Shown piece after piece: positions 19,033-26,927 of a stretch of DNA of 64,000 bases. The position numbers were made by a program, and so were the translations under genes. The notes under the pieces are model-generated. The model worked only from the letters and a program-made list of their open reading frames with translations. It searched no databases and was not told where the DNA came from. Source of the DNA: Pyramidobacter piscolens (GTDB taxonomy: Bacteria; Synergistota; Synergistia; Synergistales; Dethiosulfovibrionaceae); contig SFDM01000003.1 in NCBI GenBank assembly GCA_004558205.1, forward strand, positions 91,759 to 155,758, written 5' to 3'. Position 1 is the stretch's first letter; each line of letters starts with the position of its first letter.

Positions 19033-19060
19033 AGAAAAATGCTCCTTTCCGATTTTTGCC

Positions 19061-19105
19061 CATAAAAATAGCCCCGGCATGGGTGGGCAAGTCCCATGCC
19101 GGGGC
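19061..19105 (-). terminator. Terminator-like hairpin upstream of the ArdC-like gene
   Basis: GCCCCGGCATGGG (19071-19083) and CCCATGCCGGGGC (19093-19105) are perfect 13-bp complements with a 9-base loop. The leftward transcript continues TATTTTTATG and then the Shine-Dalgarno of the next gene. Another terminator inside the transfer operon. Confidence 0.65.
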
Positions 19106-19298
19106 GGTGTTGCGGACTGTTAGAAGCCTGTTTTCGGGGGTGCAGGATAAAAGATACCGGCTCCCTCGGTTGTGCGTCTACAAAGCCCCATTCTGTCAGG
19201 CTTTTTCGTGGCCTATCTGTCCGCAATGCTGGGCCATATGGCCCGAAATAAAAAGCCGTCAGACAGGGCCGGTATTGTTCCTATGCGGGGTCGGCCCG

Positions 19299-19601
19299 TT
19301 ACTCCGTTGTGGGGGATATGCCCCTTGTGGGCGGCCTTGCGCCCGCGTTCAAAGCACGTTCCCGGTCAGCGGCCCGGCGCTCGTCGCTGTACGGCTCCCG
19401 GATGGAAACGCAGCTTTTCGGCACAAGGTAGGAAACAGCCCCGGCCTGTTCGGGACGCTCTAGTGCCACTTTACCGGGGAATTTCAGGGCCATACGCTCC
19501 AATTTCTCTCGCAGTTTTTTGTTGTGGGTATAAACGCTTGCGGTGGCCTCGGCCTCGTTAAACAGGACGATAGTTTCCTGTTCCAGCTTGGAAAGCTCCA
19601 T
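19299..19601 (-). CDS. Small conserved ICE protein beside topB
   Basis: A 100-residue protein (MELSKLEQETIVLFNEAEATASVYTHNKKLREKLERMALKFP...) with helical N-terminus and basic C-terminus. It begins ten bases after the topB stop with a GAGGGCCGCC leader, so it belongs to the same operon. I recall similar small proteins next to topB in Clostridia ICEs, but no function is known. The 190 bases after it contain only the 19071-19105 hairpin and a CCATATGG dyad. Confidence 0.65.
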   Translation of the reverse strand: MELSKLEQETIVLFNEAEATASVYTHNKKLREKLERMALKFPGKVALERPEQAGAVSYLVPKSCVSIREPYSDERRAADRERALNAGARPPTRGISPTTE

Positions 19602-19610
19602 AGGCGGCCC

Positions 19611-21695
19611 TCACTTTCTCGCTGGAAATTCCAGCTTGAAGCTCACAAACTGCCCGCCCGTATCGTCCAGTAGCACCACGGCGTCGTAGGTTTTGCCGGT
19701 CTTTTCGGAGTGGCAGCCGGTCAGCGTGGCCCGGCCCTCTTTCAGCAGGGCGGCGGCGATTTTTGCCGTCAGCTCCTTTTTCTTGGCCGCAAAGAAACGG
19801 TTGTCTTTCCAGAGGGCAAAACCGCAGGCCCGATTTTCACAGGTAAAGCCTTTTTTGCCCTCCACCACACGCCCGCCGCAGCGGGGGCAGGTTCCCACAG
19901 CCTCCCGGACAGGCCGGAACAGGGAAACGTCCGTGCCCTCCGGCAAAGTACCGTAGTTTTCCACCAGCTGGGAAGAAAGGGCGGCAATCCCGGCCATAAA
20001 GTCAGCGGCGACCAGTTCCCCGCGCTCCACCTGTTTGAGCTTATTTTCCCACTCGGCGGTAAGGGCCGGGGAAGTGATAAGCTCCGGCAGTATGCCGATA
20101 AGCGCCGCGCCCTTGGGGGTAGGCAGCATGTTCTTCTGTTTGCGCTCTACAAAGCCGGTATGCACCAGTTTTTCAATGATACCGGCGCGGGTGGCCGGGG
20201 TGCCTAGCCCCTTGCGCTCGGCGTCGTCGGGCATATCCTCCGCGCCCGCCGTTTCCATACTTTGCAATAGCGTGTCCTCGGTGTAGTGCTTGGGCGGGGC
20301 GGTGGTTCCCTCCCGGACGGCGGCATTGACACGGGGAAGCTCCTGCCCCTTGGCCAGCTCCGGCAGCGGCGGGGCCTCCTTGTCGTCGGGCTTTTCTTTC
20401 AGGGTAGCCCGGAAAGCAGCGTCAGCCGATTTCCAGCCGTAGGCTGTCACTGTCCGGCCCTTAGCTGTGAACGTGAGGCCGCCGCAGGAGAGGGCCGCCG
20501 TCGTTTCGGCGGTGATATGCCTTTCACCCACAGCACAGAGAAGCCGGGCGGCAATCAGGAGCAGGACGGATTTTTCACCAGCAGGCAGCGCCGCAAGGTC
20601 GGCCCCCGGCATGGAGGCGGTGGGGATAACGGCGTGATGGTCTGATACCTTGGAGCCGTCCACCACACGCCCGGCGTCCACGGTGGGAACAAGGCCGGTG
20701 GCAAAGGGCAGCGCCCCGGCCACGGCTTCCACCAGCGCGGGCAGGCCCGCCGCCATGTCCTCGGTGAGATACCGGGAATCCGTGCGGGGATATGTCACCA
20801 GCTTTTTTTCATACAGGGCTTGGGTGTAGTCAAGGGTCTGCTGGGCCGTGAAGCCATAAAGCCGGTTGGCGTCCCGCTGTAAGCTCGTCAGGTCGTAGAG
20901 CTTGGGCGGCAGCTCGGCCCGTTCCTTACGCTCGACACTTTAGACGGTGGCCGTCTTGCCGCCGCAGGCCGCCCGCATATCCTCGGCGGCCTTTTTGTCG
21001 GCCAGCCGGTCGCTTTCGGCGGTGAGCGTTCCGGCCATAAGCTGCACGGTGTAAAACTTCTGTCTCTTGAACGCGGCAATCTCACTTTCCCGCCGCACCA
21101 GCAGGGCCAGCGTCGGGGACTGGACACGGCCCACGTTCAGGGTCGCGCCGTACAGGACGGAAAAAAGCCGGGTAGCGTTAATGCCAATGAGCCAATCCGC
21201 TTGTGCGCGGCATAGGGCCGAATGATACAGGCTTTCATAACTGGCCCCGTCTTTCAGGTTGGCGAAGCCGTCCCGGATTGCGCTTTCTTCCATGCTGGAA
21301 ATCCACAGGCGCAGGGTGGGCTTATGGCAGCCGCAGAAGTCATACACCAGCTGGAAAATGAGCTGGCCCTCCCGCCCGGCGTCGGTGGCACACACCACGG
21401 CGTCCACATCGGCCCGGCCCATCAGCGCCCGCAGGACGGCAAGCTGTTTTTCCTTGTCCCGGTCGGCGGCATACTGCCAGCGTTCCGGCAAAATGGGCAA
21501 ATCCTCATAGGCCCACTTGGAATACTTGGCGTCGTAGGCGTCCGCAGAGGCCAGCCCGATAAGGTGGCCCACACACCATGACACCAGAAAACCGCCGCCC
21601 TCGGTGTACCCGTCTTTCCGGGTCGTCGCTCCCAGCACATGGGCGATACTTTGCGCCACGCTGGGCTTTTCCGCAATGATAAGTTTAAGGCTCAT
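19611..21695 (-). pseudogene. topB: DNA topoisomerase III interrupted by a stop codon
   Basis: A 695-codon frame for a type IA topoisomerase, broken by TAA at 20940-20942 between GKTATV and SVERKERAELPPKLYDLTSLQRDANRLYGF. The N-terminal piece (MSLKLIIAEKPSVAQ, TOPRIM ATDAGREGQLIF) keeps the metal site. The C-terminal piece holds the catalytic tyrosine in TYPRTDSRYL, the helix LGTPATRAGIIEKL and a zinc-ribbon CPRCGG...CENRACGF. Neither part alone would be active. The frame is otherwise intact, so the lesion is recent, a sequencing error or a suppressed codon. The ATG at 21695 follows GGAGG. Confidence 0.9.
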
Positions 21696-21876
21696 TCCGT
21701 TTTGCCTCCTTTTCCTCCATGATTTTTCTAAGGCAGACGCCCACACAGGGCTTGCCGGTGTGATAGCCGCAGCCCCGGCATTTGCCGGGCGGCCTAGAAA
21801 CGGGCGACGGCCCCGGACTGCTCCGGGGCCGCTGCACCATCATTCTTTCAAAGGGCGAATCTGTAAAATAGGTCAT
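21685..21876 (-). CDS. Small cysteine-rich ICE protein
   Basis: A 63-residue protein with the cluster KCRGCGYHTGKPCVGVCLRKIM, four to five cysteines that could bind zinc. It overlaps the topB start by 11 bases and its own start overlaps the DUF4366 stop, so it is translationally coupled on both sides. Similar cysteine-rich minis sit before topB in related ICEs. Function unknown. Confidence 0.65.
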   Translation of the reverse strand: MTYFTDSPFERMMVQRPRSSPGPSPVSRPPGKCRGCGYHTGKPCVGVCLRKIMEEKEAKRNEP

Positions 21877-23693
21877 TCCTCGCCCTCCGTTTCTTCCTCG
21901 TCGCCGGGGGCCTCGTCCTGCTCGGCGTAGTCCTCCGATTCGGGCAGCTCGTCGGCCTCCCCATCGGCGGGGGCGTCCTCAAACTCTATATCCTCGAAGT
22001 CGTCCGCGTCGTCTAAGTCTTTCTTGGGCTTTACCACCTTAAAGTAATAGCCCGCGCCGCCAGCGCCCAGCACCAACAGCAGGACAATCACAATCATGCC
22101 GGTGTTATTTTTGGCCGTGGCCGGTTGCTCCGGCTCCCCATCGGCGGCGGGGGCCTCCGGTTTTGCGCCTATGCAATCGGTCAAATCCAGCTTGCAGGCC
22201 GGGCATTTCACATTGACCGCGCCCGCCTCGCATTGCTTGGTGCAATCGCATTTTTGCGGCAGGGGTTCCGTGGTCGCCGGGGTGCTGCCCGCCTCGTCCT
22301 CCTTTTCAGCCAGCGCCAGCAGGTCGCTTTCCGTGACGGCGTTCAAGAAATATACATTTTTGTTGTCCCTCTGCTTGTCGATTACAAGGTAAAATGTGTT
22401 TTCGGCGGGGGTGACGATGGTGTAAAACTCCTTGCCGTCCTCGTCCGTCACATTGTCAACGACGGTCGCCTGCCCGTCCGGGGTCAGGGGCTTATTTTCT
22501 ACCGGCTGGGAAGAAGTACCGGCGCTGTCCGTTTTGCCGGTGGTTCCGGTCGTTCCGGTAGAAGTGCCGCCGCTGGGCTTGCCGGTGGAATTGGCCGTGC
22601 CGCTGGGCGGTGTGGTGGCAGGGGGTGTCGTTGTAACCGGCGGCGTTACGGTTGGTGTAGTGGTGGTTGGCGTGGTAGCCGGTGGCGTGGTGGGCTTTGT
22701 TGTATCGTCTTTTTTGCTGTCCGGGTCGGTATAATTGGGGTTGTTCAGCTGTACGGTTTTGGATTTATTGCCCGCATAGTCTACCGCTTGTACGGAAATC
22801 TGCTTGTAATCGTCGTCTAAATCCCGCAGGCGCACGTCCAGCGTCCCGTTTGTCAGGTCGTCGTAACGGTCGCCGTCAATGTAAATGGCGTCCACGCCGG
22901 AAAGGTCGTCGCTGGCCTCCACGCGCAGCAGCTTCCCGTCGATTCCCGCCTTGATGGTCGGGGCCGTCCGGTCGAAGCACTCAATATACCGGCTCTTGGT
23001 GTGGGCCTTGCCGCTCTTGTCGGTGACGGTGATGTAAATGGTACAGTTTTCGGAAATCTCCAATGTGGCCCGGTTGCGGTCGGTGAGGTCGTCGGTCAGG
23101 TCTATCCAGCTGCCGCCGCGCTCAATTTTGGCCTCCACCGTTTTCCAGCCGGTGCCGTTCTCGTCAGTGACACGAATTTCCACGCTGGCCGTCCTCGTAT
23201 GCCAGCCAGAGGGGGCAAGAATAGAAATGCCGTAGGAGGGCGCGGGGGCCGGGGTCGGCTCCGCTGCCTTGCCCTTGCAATCCGCAAGGGTTAGCTTGCA
23301 AACGGGACAATCCAGCTTGACCGTCCCCGCCGCACATTTCACGGTACAGGAGCAGACGGGCGCAGGCTCCGGCGCTTTGCCGGTACACTTGGCAATATCG
23401 GCTTTGCAGACCGGGCAAGCCTCGTTTTTGGCCGCCTCGGTACACTTGGCCGTACAGGAGCAGGTGGGCGCGGGTTCCGGTTCCTTGCCAGTGCAATCCT
23501 CGACATGAGCGGCGCAGACGGGACAATCCACGTTTGGAGTGGTGGCCGTGCATTTTACGTCACAGAAGCAGGTCGGGGCGGGCGGTTCGCCCTCGGCCAA
23601 CACAGCCGGGGCCATCCCCAGCAGGGGGACACACAGAAGCGCAGCGCACAGCAGCAGCGCCACGGCCTGCTTAATCGTTTTCAGTTTCTTCAT
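21873..23693 (-). CDS. DUF4366 surface protein with cysteine-rich repeats
   Basis: A 606-residue exported protein of the ICE secretion module. It has a signal peptide (MKKLKTIKQAVALLLCAALLCVPLLG). Three tandem repeats of pattern CxCxxxC-(8-9)-CPxC-(5-6)-C span residues 42-140, and a fourth lies near residue 490. An Ig-like middle follows (SGWHTRTASVEIRVTDENGTGW), then a Thr/Pro/Gly linker at about 330-400. The DUF4366 signature is EFYTIVTPAENTFYLVIDKQRDNKNVYFLNAV. The C-terminus has one membrane helix and a very acidic tail. It is probably anchored on the cell surface to aid mating contact. In a diderm host its location would differ from that in Firmicutes. Confidence 0.88.
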   Translation of the reverse strand: MKKLKTIKQAVALLLCAALLCVPLLGMAPAVLAEGEPPAPTCFCDVKCTATTPNVDCPVCAAHVEDCTGKEPEPAPTCSCTAKCTEAAKNEACPVCKADIAKCTGKAPEPAPVCSCTVKCAAGTVKLDCPVCKLTLADCKGKAAEPTPAPAPSYGISILAPSGWHTRTASVEIRVTDENGTGWKTVEAKIERGGSWIDLTDDLTDRNRATLEISENCTIYITVTDKSGKAHTKSRYIECFDRTAPTIKAGIDGKLLRVEASDDLSGVDAIYIDGDRYDDLTNGTLDVRLRDLDDDYKQISVQAVDYAGNKSKTVQLNNPNYTDPDSKKDDTTKPTTPPATTPTTTTPTVTPPVTTTPPATTPPSGTANSTGKPSGGTSTGTTGTTGKTDSAGTSSQPVENKPLTPDGQATVVDNVTDEDGKEFYTIVTPAENTFYLVIDKQRDNKNVYFLNAVTESDLLALAEKEDEAGSTPATTEPLPQKCDCTKQCEAGAVNVKCPACKLDLTDCIGAKPEAPAADGEPEQPATAKNNTGMIVIVLLLVLGAGGAGYYFKVVKPKKDLDDADDFEDIEFEDAPADGEADELPESEDYAEQDEAPGDEEETEGEE

Positions 23694-23931
23694 GGTCTAA
23701 GCCCTCCTTTTCTTTCAATAAAACAGGCGTCCCGCTTTTCTCACGGAACGCCTTGATAAATGCGGCAAGCTCGGCGGGCGACGCCTCCACGCCGCGCACC
23801 AGCTCCACAATCTCGGTGTTTTCAAGCTCGGTTTTCTGCTTTTCCAGCTCCCGCACACGGGAATTGTACTCGCTGATTTTGGCCTTGGTTTTCTCAATCT
23901 CGGCCATTACCTTGTCAATTTTCGCGCTCAA
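23671..23931 (-). CDS. DUF4315 family protein
   Basis: An 86-residue coiled-coil protein (MSAKIDKVMAEIEKTKAKISEYNSRVRELEKQKTELENTEIVELVRGVEASPAELAAF) with the conserved DUF4315 pattern. It overlaps the DUF4366 start by 23 bases and follows the NlpC/P60 gene in the transfer operon. Role in conjugation unknown; perhaps a scaffold. Confidence 0.85.
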   Translation of the reverse strand: MSAKIDKVMAEIEKTKAKISEYNSRVRELEKQKTELENTEIVELVRGVEASPAELAAFIKAFREKSGTPVLLKEKEGLDHEETEND

Positions 23932-23949
23932 ATAAATGCCTCCTTTCGG

Positions 23950-26148
23950 TCAGTAGGGCAGCCGCCCAAACGCATAGAAATGTTGCTGCCAGTAGTTCGT
24001 ATTGATATTTGCATACTTGATGGGGTCGCCGCAATGAATCATCATTCCATTGCCCACATAAATGCCGATGTGCGACACCGGCCCGGCGCTGGCATAAGTG
24101 CCGGTGAAGAAAATACAGTCCCCCGGCCTCGCCTCGCTGGGCGAAATAATGGCGCATTGGTTGTAAATCCCGGTGGCCGTCGTCCGGGGCAGGTTGTAGA
24201 CGCCGGAATGGGTGTATACCCAGCAGACGAAGCCGGAACAGTCAAAGGAAGTGCTGGGAGAGCTGCCGCCCCATACATAGGGATAGCCTAAATACTTTTC
24301 AGCCTCCGCAATCAGGGCCGCAAAATCCGGGTCGGAAAGGGCCTCGCCCGGTATCTCGTAGTGTTCGCCGGGGTCTGCCGTGCCGCCGCCCGCGTAAACA
24401 TCATCCCACAGATAGGGCTTGTTCCCGTGGGTCATAAGGGTCGCCATGTAGATTTCTTTTTGCTGGTCGTTCAGCCGTGGAGCGGTGACGGCTTGCAGGG
24501 TTTTGTTTTTCAGGGTGACGGTCAGAATGTAGTAATTGTACGGGACTTCTACCTCGTATTCGTTGCCGTCCGTGTCGGTGTGGGTTTCCGTCCGGTAGCG
24601 CACTTCTACGGTTTCCACGGTGGTAAGGGTGTATTGCTCATTGAAAAGGGCTTGTAGCTCGGCTTGTACGCTTTCGCGGGTGTACTCCTGATATTTGGCG
24701 GTGAGGTAGGAAGTCAGCTCATAGGGGCCGTGTACGATTTCGTCCAGCTCATACCTGTATTCGTTATAGCCGGGGAACTCGCTTTCGATGTTGTCAATCC
24801 GGTGTTGCAGCTGGTTTTCCAGCTGGGTGTAGTCCTCGTTGGCCCCGCGTATGTCGGTATCTTCAGAGCCGTAAGACGTGCCTAAAATGGAGCTGAAGCC
24901 ACCCACCAGCATAGAGGAACAGGAGGACGTGCAGGAGCCGAAGAAAAACACCATCAGCACCACTAAAACGCCGATTGCCACAGCCCCCTTGTGCGCTCCG
25001 GCAAAAGAGGCCACAGCCCGGAACGCGCTGCCCACAAGCCCCGCCGTTTCCTTAGCGGCGGTTCCCGCCTGCCGCGCTGTCCGCTGGGCCTCCCGCGCTG
25101 CCTTGGCATACTGCCGCTTGATACGGTGCTTTTGCTGCAAACGGGAAAGCGGGGAGCGTTTCAGCTCCGGGTGGTCTTGGAGGGATTGCCGGTACAGGTA
25201 ATTCACATTTGCCTTGGCCGCCTGCTTTTCCAGTTTCCGCACCTTGGCATAAGGGGCGGCCCGGTGGCGGTCTACAAAGCGGGAGGTCTGCCGGGCCAGC
25301 TGTTCCACGGTCTGCCCGGTGGTTTGGGTGGCGTCCACGCCGATGTTGTCCCGCCCGTCCTCGCTGCCGAAGTAGGCCGCAGCACTCGCAGCCCCAGCCG
25401 CAAGGCTGGAAAGCGGGCCGCTATGGGTGGGGTCGGGTTTCACCTCCTGTTCAAAACGCAGGCGGTGGCGCAGCTTGCCGGTGGCAGGGTCGGCCTCCTG
25501 TTTCAGCCGGACGCGCCGCCGCGTGGGGAGCTTGTCGCGGGCTTTTTCCAGCTTGGCGTCTGCCCGGTCAGCCTTGGCCCCGGCCCGGTCTGTCTTGCGC
25601 TGCTGCCGCTGGTAGGCGTTGCCGCCTTTGGTGTCGTTGGTGGTGCCGGTCTTGCCGCCGTTCGCCGTGCCGAATGGTTCCGGCCCTGCCTGTTCCGGGG
25701 GCTGGTCCCCCTTGGCAAAGTGGAGCCGGGAGGACTTGCCGCCCGCCGTCTGCCCCTGCTCGTCGGCGTAGCGCCGGGCCTGCTTTTTCCCTTGCCGGTT
25801 GTCATGGGGCAAATCCCCGGCCCCTTTGTTCAGCTCGTCGCTGGGGGTGAAGCGCAGCCGCCCCGGTTCCTCCGGGCCGTCTGTCAGGCTGGGGTGCTCC
25901 GGCGCTTCCTGCCGCCATCCGTCAGGCGAAACGTCCAGGGGCCGTTTCACCTGGTCGAATGTCTGACCGTTTCGGTTGGGCTGGGTTTCGTACCGGCTGG
26001 AGGAAGAAACCGCCTCCAGCCCGTTGGCGTCCTCCTTGGCAAACCGCTGATAATACCCGGTCTTTTTCTTCCGCTCCGGGGGAGCCGGGCCGGAAACGTC
26101 GCGGCCACGGTCGGTAAACCGGCTTTTTTCCGGTTTCCGTTCCCTCAT
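23950..26148 (-). CDS. NlpC/P60 peptidoglycan hydrolase of the conjugation system
   Basis: A 732-residue VirB1/Orf14-like protein that opens peptidoglycan for the secretion channel. The N-terminal ~330 residues are charged and disordered. A membrane helix near residue 385 (GAVAIGVLVVLMVFFFGSC) follows, then a helical stalk. The C-terminal NlpC/P60 domain has YPYVWGGSSPSTSFDCSGFV (catalytic Cys near 637) and the VSHIGIYVGNG histidine. It starts at the ATG overlapping the DUF6674 stop by four bases. The coding DNA includes one copy of the ICE word TACCGGCTGG at 25991. Confidence 0.92.
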   Translation of the reverse strand: MRERKPEKSRFTDRGRDVSGPAPPERKKKTGYYQRFAKEDANGLEAVSSSSRYETQPNRNGQTFDQVKRPLDVSPDGWRQEAPEHPSLTDGPEEPGRLRFTPSDELNKGAGDLPHDNRQGKKQARRYADEQGQTAGGKSSRLHFAKGDQPPEQAGPEPFGTANGGKTGTTNDTKGGNAYQRQQRKTDRAGAKADRADAKLEKARDKLPTRRRVRLKQEADPATGKLRHRLRFEQEVKPDPTHSGPLSSLAAGAASAAAYFGSEDGRDNIGVDATQTTGQTVEQLARQTSRFVDRHRAAPYAKVRKLEKQAAKANVNYLYRQSLQDHPELKRSPLSRLQQKHRIKRQYAKAAREAQRTARQAGTAAKETAGLVGSAFRAVASFAGAHKGAVAIGVLVVLMVFFFGSCTSSCSSMLVGGFSSILGTSYGSEDTDIRGANEDYTQLENQLQHRIDNIESEFPGYNEYRYELDEIVHGPYELTSYLTAKYQEYTRESVQAELQALFNEQYTLTTVETVEVRYRTETHTDTDGNEYEVEVPYNYYILTVTLKNKTLQAVTAPRLNDQQKEIYMATLMTHGNKPYLWDDVYAGGGTADPGEHYEIPGEALSDPDFAALIAEAEKYLGYPYVWGGSSPSTSFDCSGFVCWVYTHSGVYNLPRTTATGIYNQCAIISPSEARPGDCIFFTGTYASAGPVSHIGIYVGNGMMIHCGDPIKYANINTNYWQQHFYAFGRLPY

Positions 26149-26924
26149 AGGGCTGCCTCCGGCGTGGCTTTCTGCTTGGGCGGCGCGGGTTTATCCAGCT
26201 TTTCGGCATTTTTCAGGGCTTGCAGGTTTTCCCGCACAGACGGCTTTTTCTCCGCTGCCTGTTCCAGCCGTTCCAGCTGCATAACGGCGGCCCCAGCCGT
26301 TTTCTCCATGTTCGCCATCATGTCCCGGACAGAGCGAAGCGGGGCCAGAAGCCCCGCCTGAAAACGCCCCTCTTTAGAAGCGTCCACATCCTGCCGCTCC
26401 TTGCCGGTGGCGGCATGGGCCGCATTTTTCACATGGCCGCCTACGCTCCGCAATTCTTCCCCCACGGCCTCCACCTTGGCAATCGTGCGTCGGGCGTCGG
26501 CAATGGAGCCGTTCAATTCGCCCCGCATGGCGTTCAGGCCGTCCTTGATTCCCATAAAAGAAACCATCTTGTTTAGGCCGGAAAGCCCGGCGTGTTTAAC
26601 CTGTTCCAGCGTCCGGGCCGCGCCCTCCACAATGGCCGTTTTAATTCCGGCCAGCTGTTCCCGCGCCGTCTGTACCTTGTTTTCCACGGCTTTCACCATA
26701 CCGGCCAGCGCGTCCCGGACGGGGCTTTTCTGCATGTCGGCCAGCTGCCCGCGCACGTCCATAAGCTCCGCAGAAACACGGTCGAACTGTTTTTCCATCG
26801 TATCAACATATTTAATGAGCTTGTTAAACTCCTTGTCGCGGTTGCCCTCCACCTTGGAAAGAAGCGCCAGCAGCTCCTTTATCTGCTCGTTCTCCTGCAA
26901 AGCGGCGGTTTTTGTATCTGCCAT
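26145..26924 (-). CDS. DUF6674-type coiled-coil ICE protein
   Basis: A 259-residue, almost entirely helical protein (ENEQIKELLALLSKVEGNRDKEFNKLIKYVDTMEKQFDRVSAELMDVRGQL...). A conserved central GLSGLNKMVSFMGIKDGLNAMR and a Lys/Pro tail are present. It matches the DUF6674 proteins found between VirB4 and the NlpC hydrolase in Clostridia ICEs. Its initiation block GGAGGCGTAACCTATGGC is identical to that of the integrase. Function unknown; it probably assembles with the secretion channel. Confidence 0.8.
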   Translation of the reverse strand: MADTKTAALQENEQIKELLALLSKVEGNRDKEFNKLIKYVDTMEKQFDRVSAELMDVRGQLADMQKSPVRDALAGMVKAVENKVQTAREQLAGIKTAIVEGAARTLEQVKHAGLSGLNKMVSFMGIKDGLNAMRGELNGSIADARRTIAKVEAVGEELRSVGGHVKNAAHAATGKERQDVDASKEGRFQAGLLAPLRSVRDMMANMEKTAGAAVMQLERLEQAAEKKPSVRENLQALKNAEKLDKPAPPKQKATPEAAL

Positions 26925-26927
26925 AGG

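Noticed and set aside
18999..19226. Small leftward frame overlapping the ArdC-like start
   Set aside because: Shares DNA with a hairpin and the real gene start, and has no convincing ribosome site.
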